The translations under genes and the position numbers were made by a program. A stretch of DNA of 20,702 nt, from the IMG/VR virus record IMGVR_UViG_3300039191_000386, positions 1 through 20,702 of that record. One strand, given 5' to 3'. The notes beneath the pieces are model-generated. The model made no database searches. It had not been told where the DNA came from and was given only the letters and a program-made list of their open reading frames with translations. Below are positions 20,665-20,702 of this stretch, piece after piece (position 1 is the first letter of the stretch; each line of letters begins with the position of its first letter). This stretch comes from a virus.

Positions 20665-20702
20665 CGTCTACGCCTTCCAACTCGATATCCCCAAATGAAT
20701 AC
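20661..20702 (-). CDS. Possible C-terminal end of a minus-strand gene (cut by window edge)
   Basis: On the minus strand the edge reads open as VFIWGYRVGRRRR and then a TAG stop. Only 13 residues are visible. An Arg-rich end and the tail-to-tail contact with the plus-strand gene would fit a real gene, but the stretch is too short to be sure. Confidence 0.3.
   Translation of the reverse strand, partial: VFIWGYRVGRRRR

Noticed and set aside
1-20702. tRNA genes, CRISPR arrays, insertion sequences or attachment sites
   Set aside because: I saw no cloverleaf with a CCA-type end, no spaced repeats, no transposase and no tRNA-like direct repeat; the only tandem repeats are in-frame codon repeats.

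Overview
This window looks like part of a large, AT-rich, T4-like tailed phage (Caudoviricetes, myovirus type) that infects a member of the Bacteroidota, probably a flavobacterium. The phage assignment rests on a gp17-like large terminase, the N-terminus of a gp20-like portal protein, and acidic prohead-core-like proteins. The host assignment rests on several intergenic sites that match the Bacteroidota promoter TTG-N18-20-TAnnTTTG, on the lack of Shine-Dalgarno sequences before starts, and on AT-rich codon use.

Layout. Positions 1-7380 hold a minus-strand packaging and head module. In the direction of transcription it runs: a small 83-aa protein (its own unit), then a gene string from 7091 to 2723 (277-aa structural-type protein, 422-aa acidic prohead-core-like protein, 148-aa, 206-aa and 406-aa proteins), a terminator, the large terminase, an 80-aa protein, and the portal (cut by the window edge). 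Positions 7439-9277 hold a 46-aa ORF and a minus-strand operon of a 69-aa protein, a KTSC-domain protein and thymidylate synthase. At 9278-9388 back-to-back host-type promoters separate this operon from a plus-strand clpC-like AAA+ unfoldase. A DUF5661/GNAT-like protein follows on the plus strand. It converges on a minus-strand lytic transglycosylase, which lies behind an ABC-type ATPase and a GNAT acetyltransferase that appear to be one protein split by a -1 frameshift. Positions 14682-19184 are minus-strand single-gene units: a coiled-coil protein, a 50-aa protein, a YkuK-like RNase H fold protein, a large leucine-rich-repeat protein, two paralogous small proteins, two unknowns and thioredoxin. 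Positions 19244-20702 hold small genes of unknown function on both strands.

How it works together. Much of the window is built from units of promoter, one or a few genes, and intrinsic terminator, with the next promoter directly after the terminator. Two promoter types are visible. TAnnTTTG sites, usable by the host sigma factor, precede the thymidylate synthase operon, clpC, the ABC/GNAT pair, the LRR protein and a few others. A separate TATTTAT motif precedes the terminase, head genes, thioredoxin and others; I infer it is a phage-specific (late) promoter. Several starts lie only 3-5 bases behind the promoter motif, which suggests leaderless mRNAs.

The most interesting site is in the ABC-ATPase/GNAT pair. 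A T9 run containing the slippery heptamer U UUU UUA, followed by an 11-bp perfect stem-loop, would join the two frames into one 364-aa protein resembling the known ABC-ATPase/acetyltransferase fusions (COG2401).
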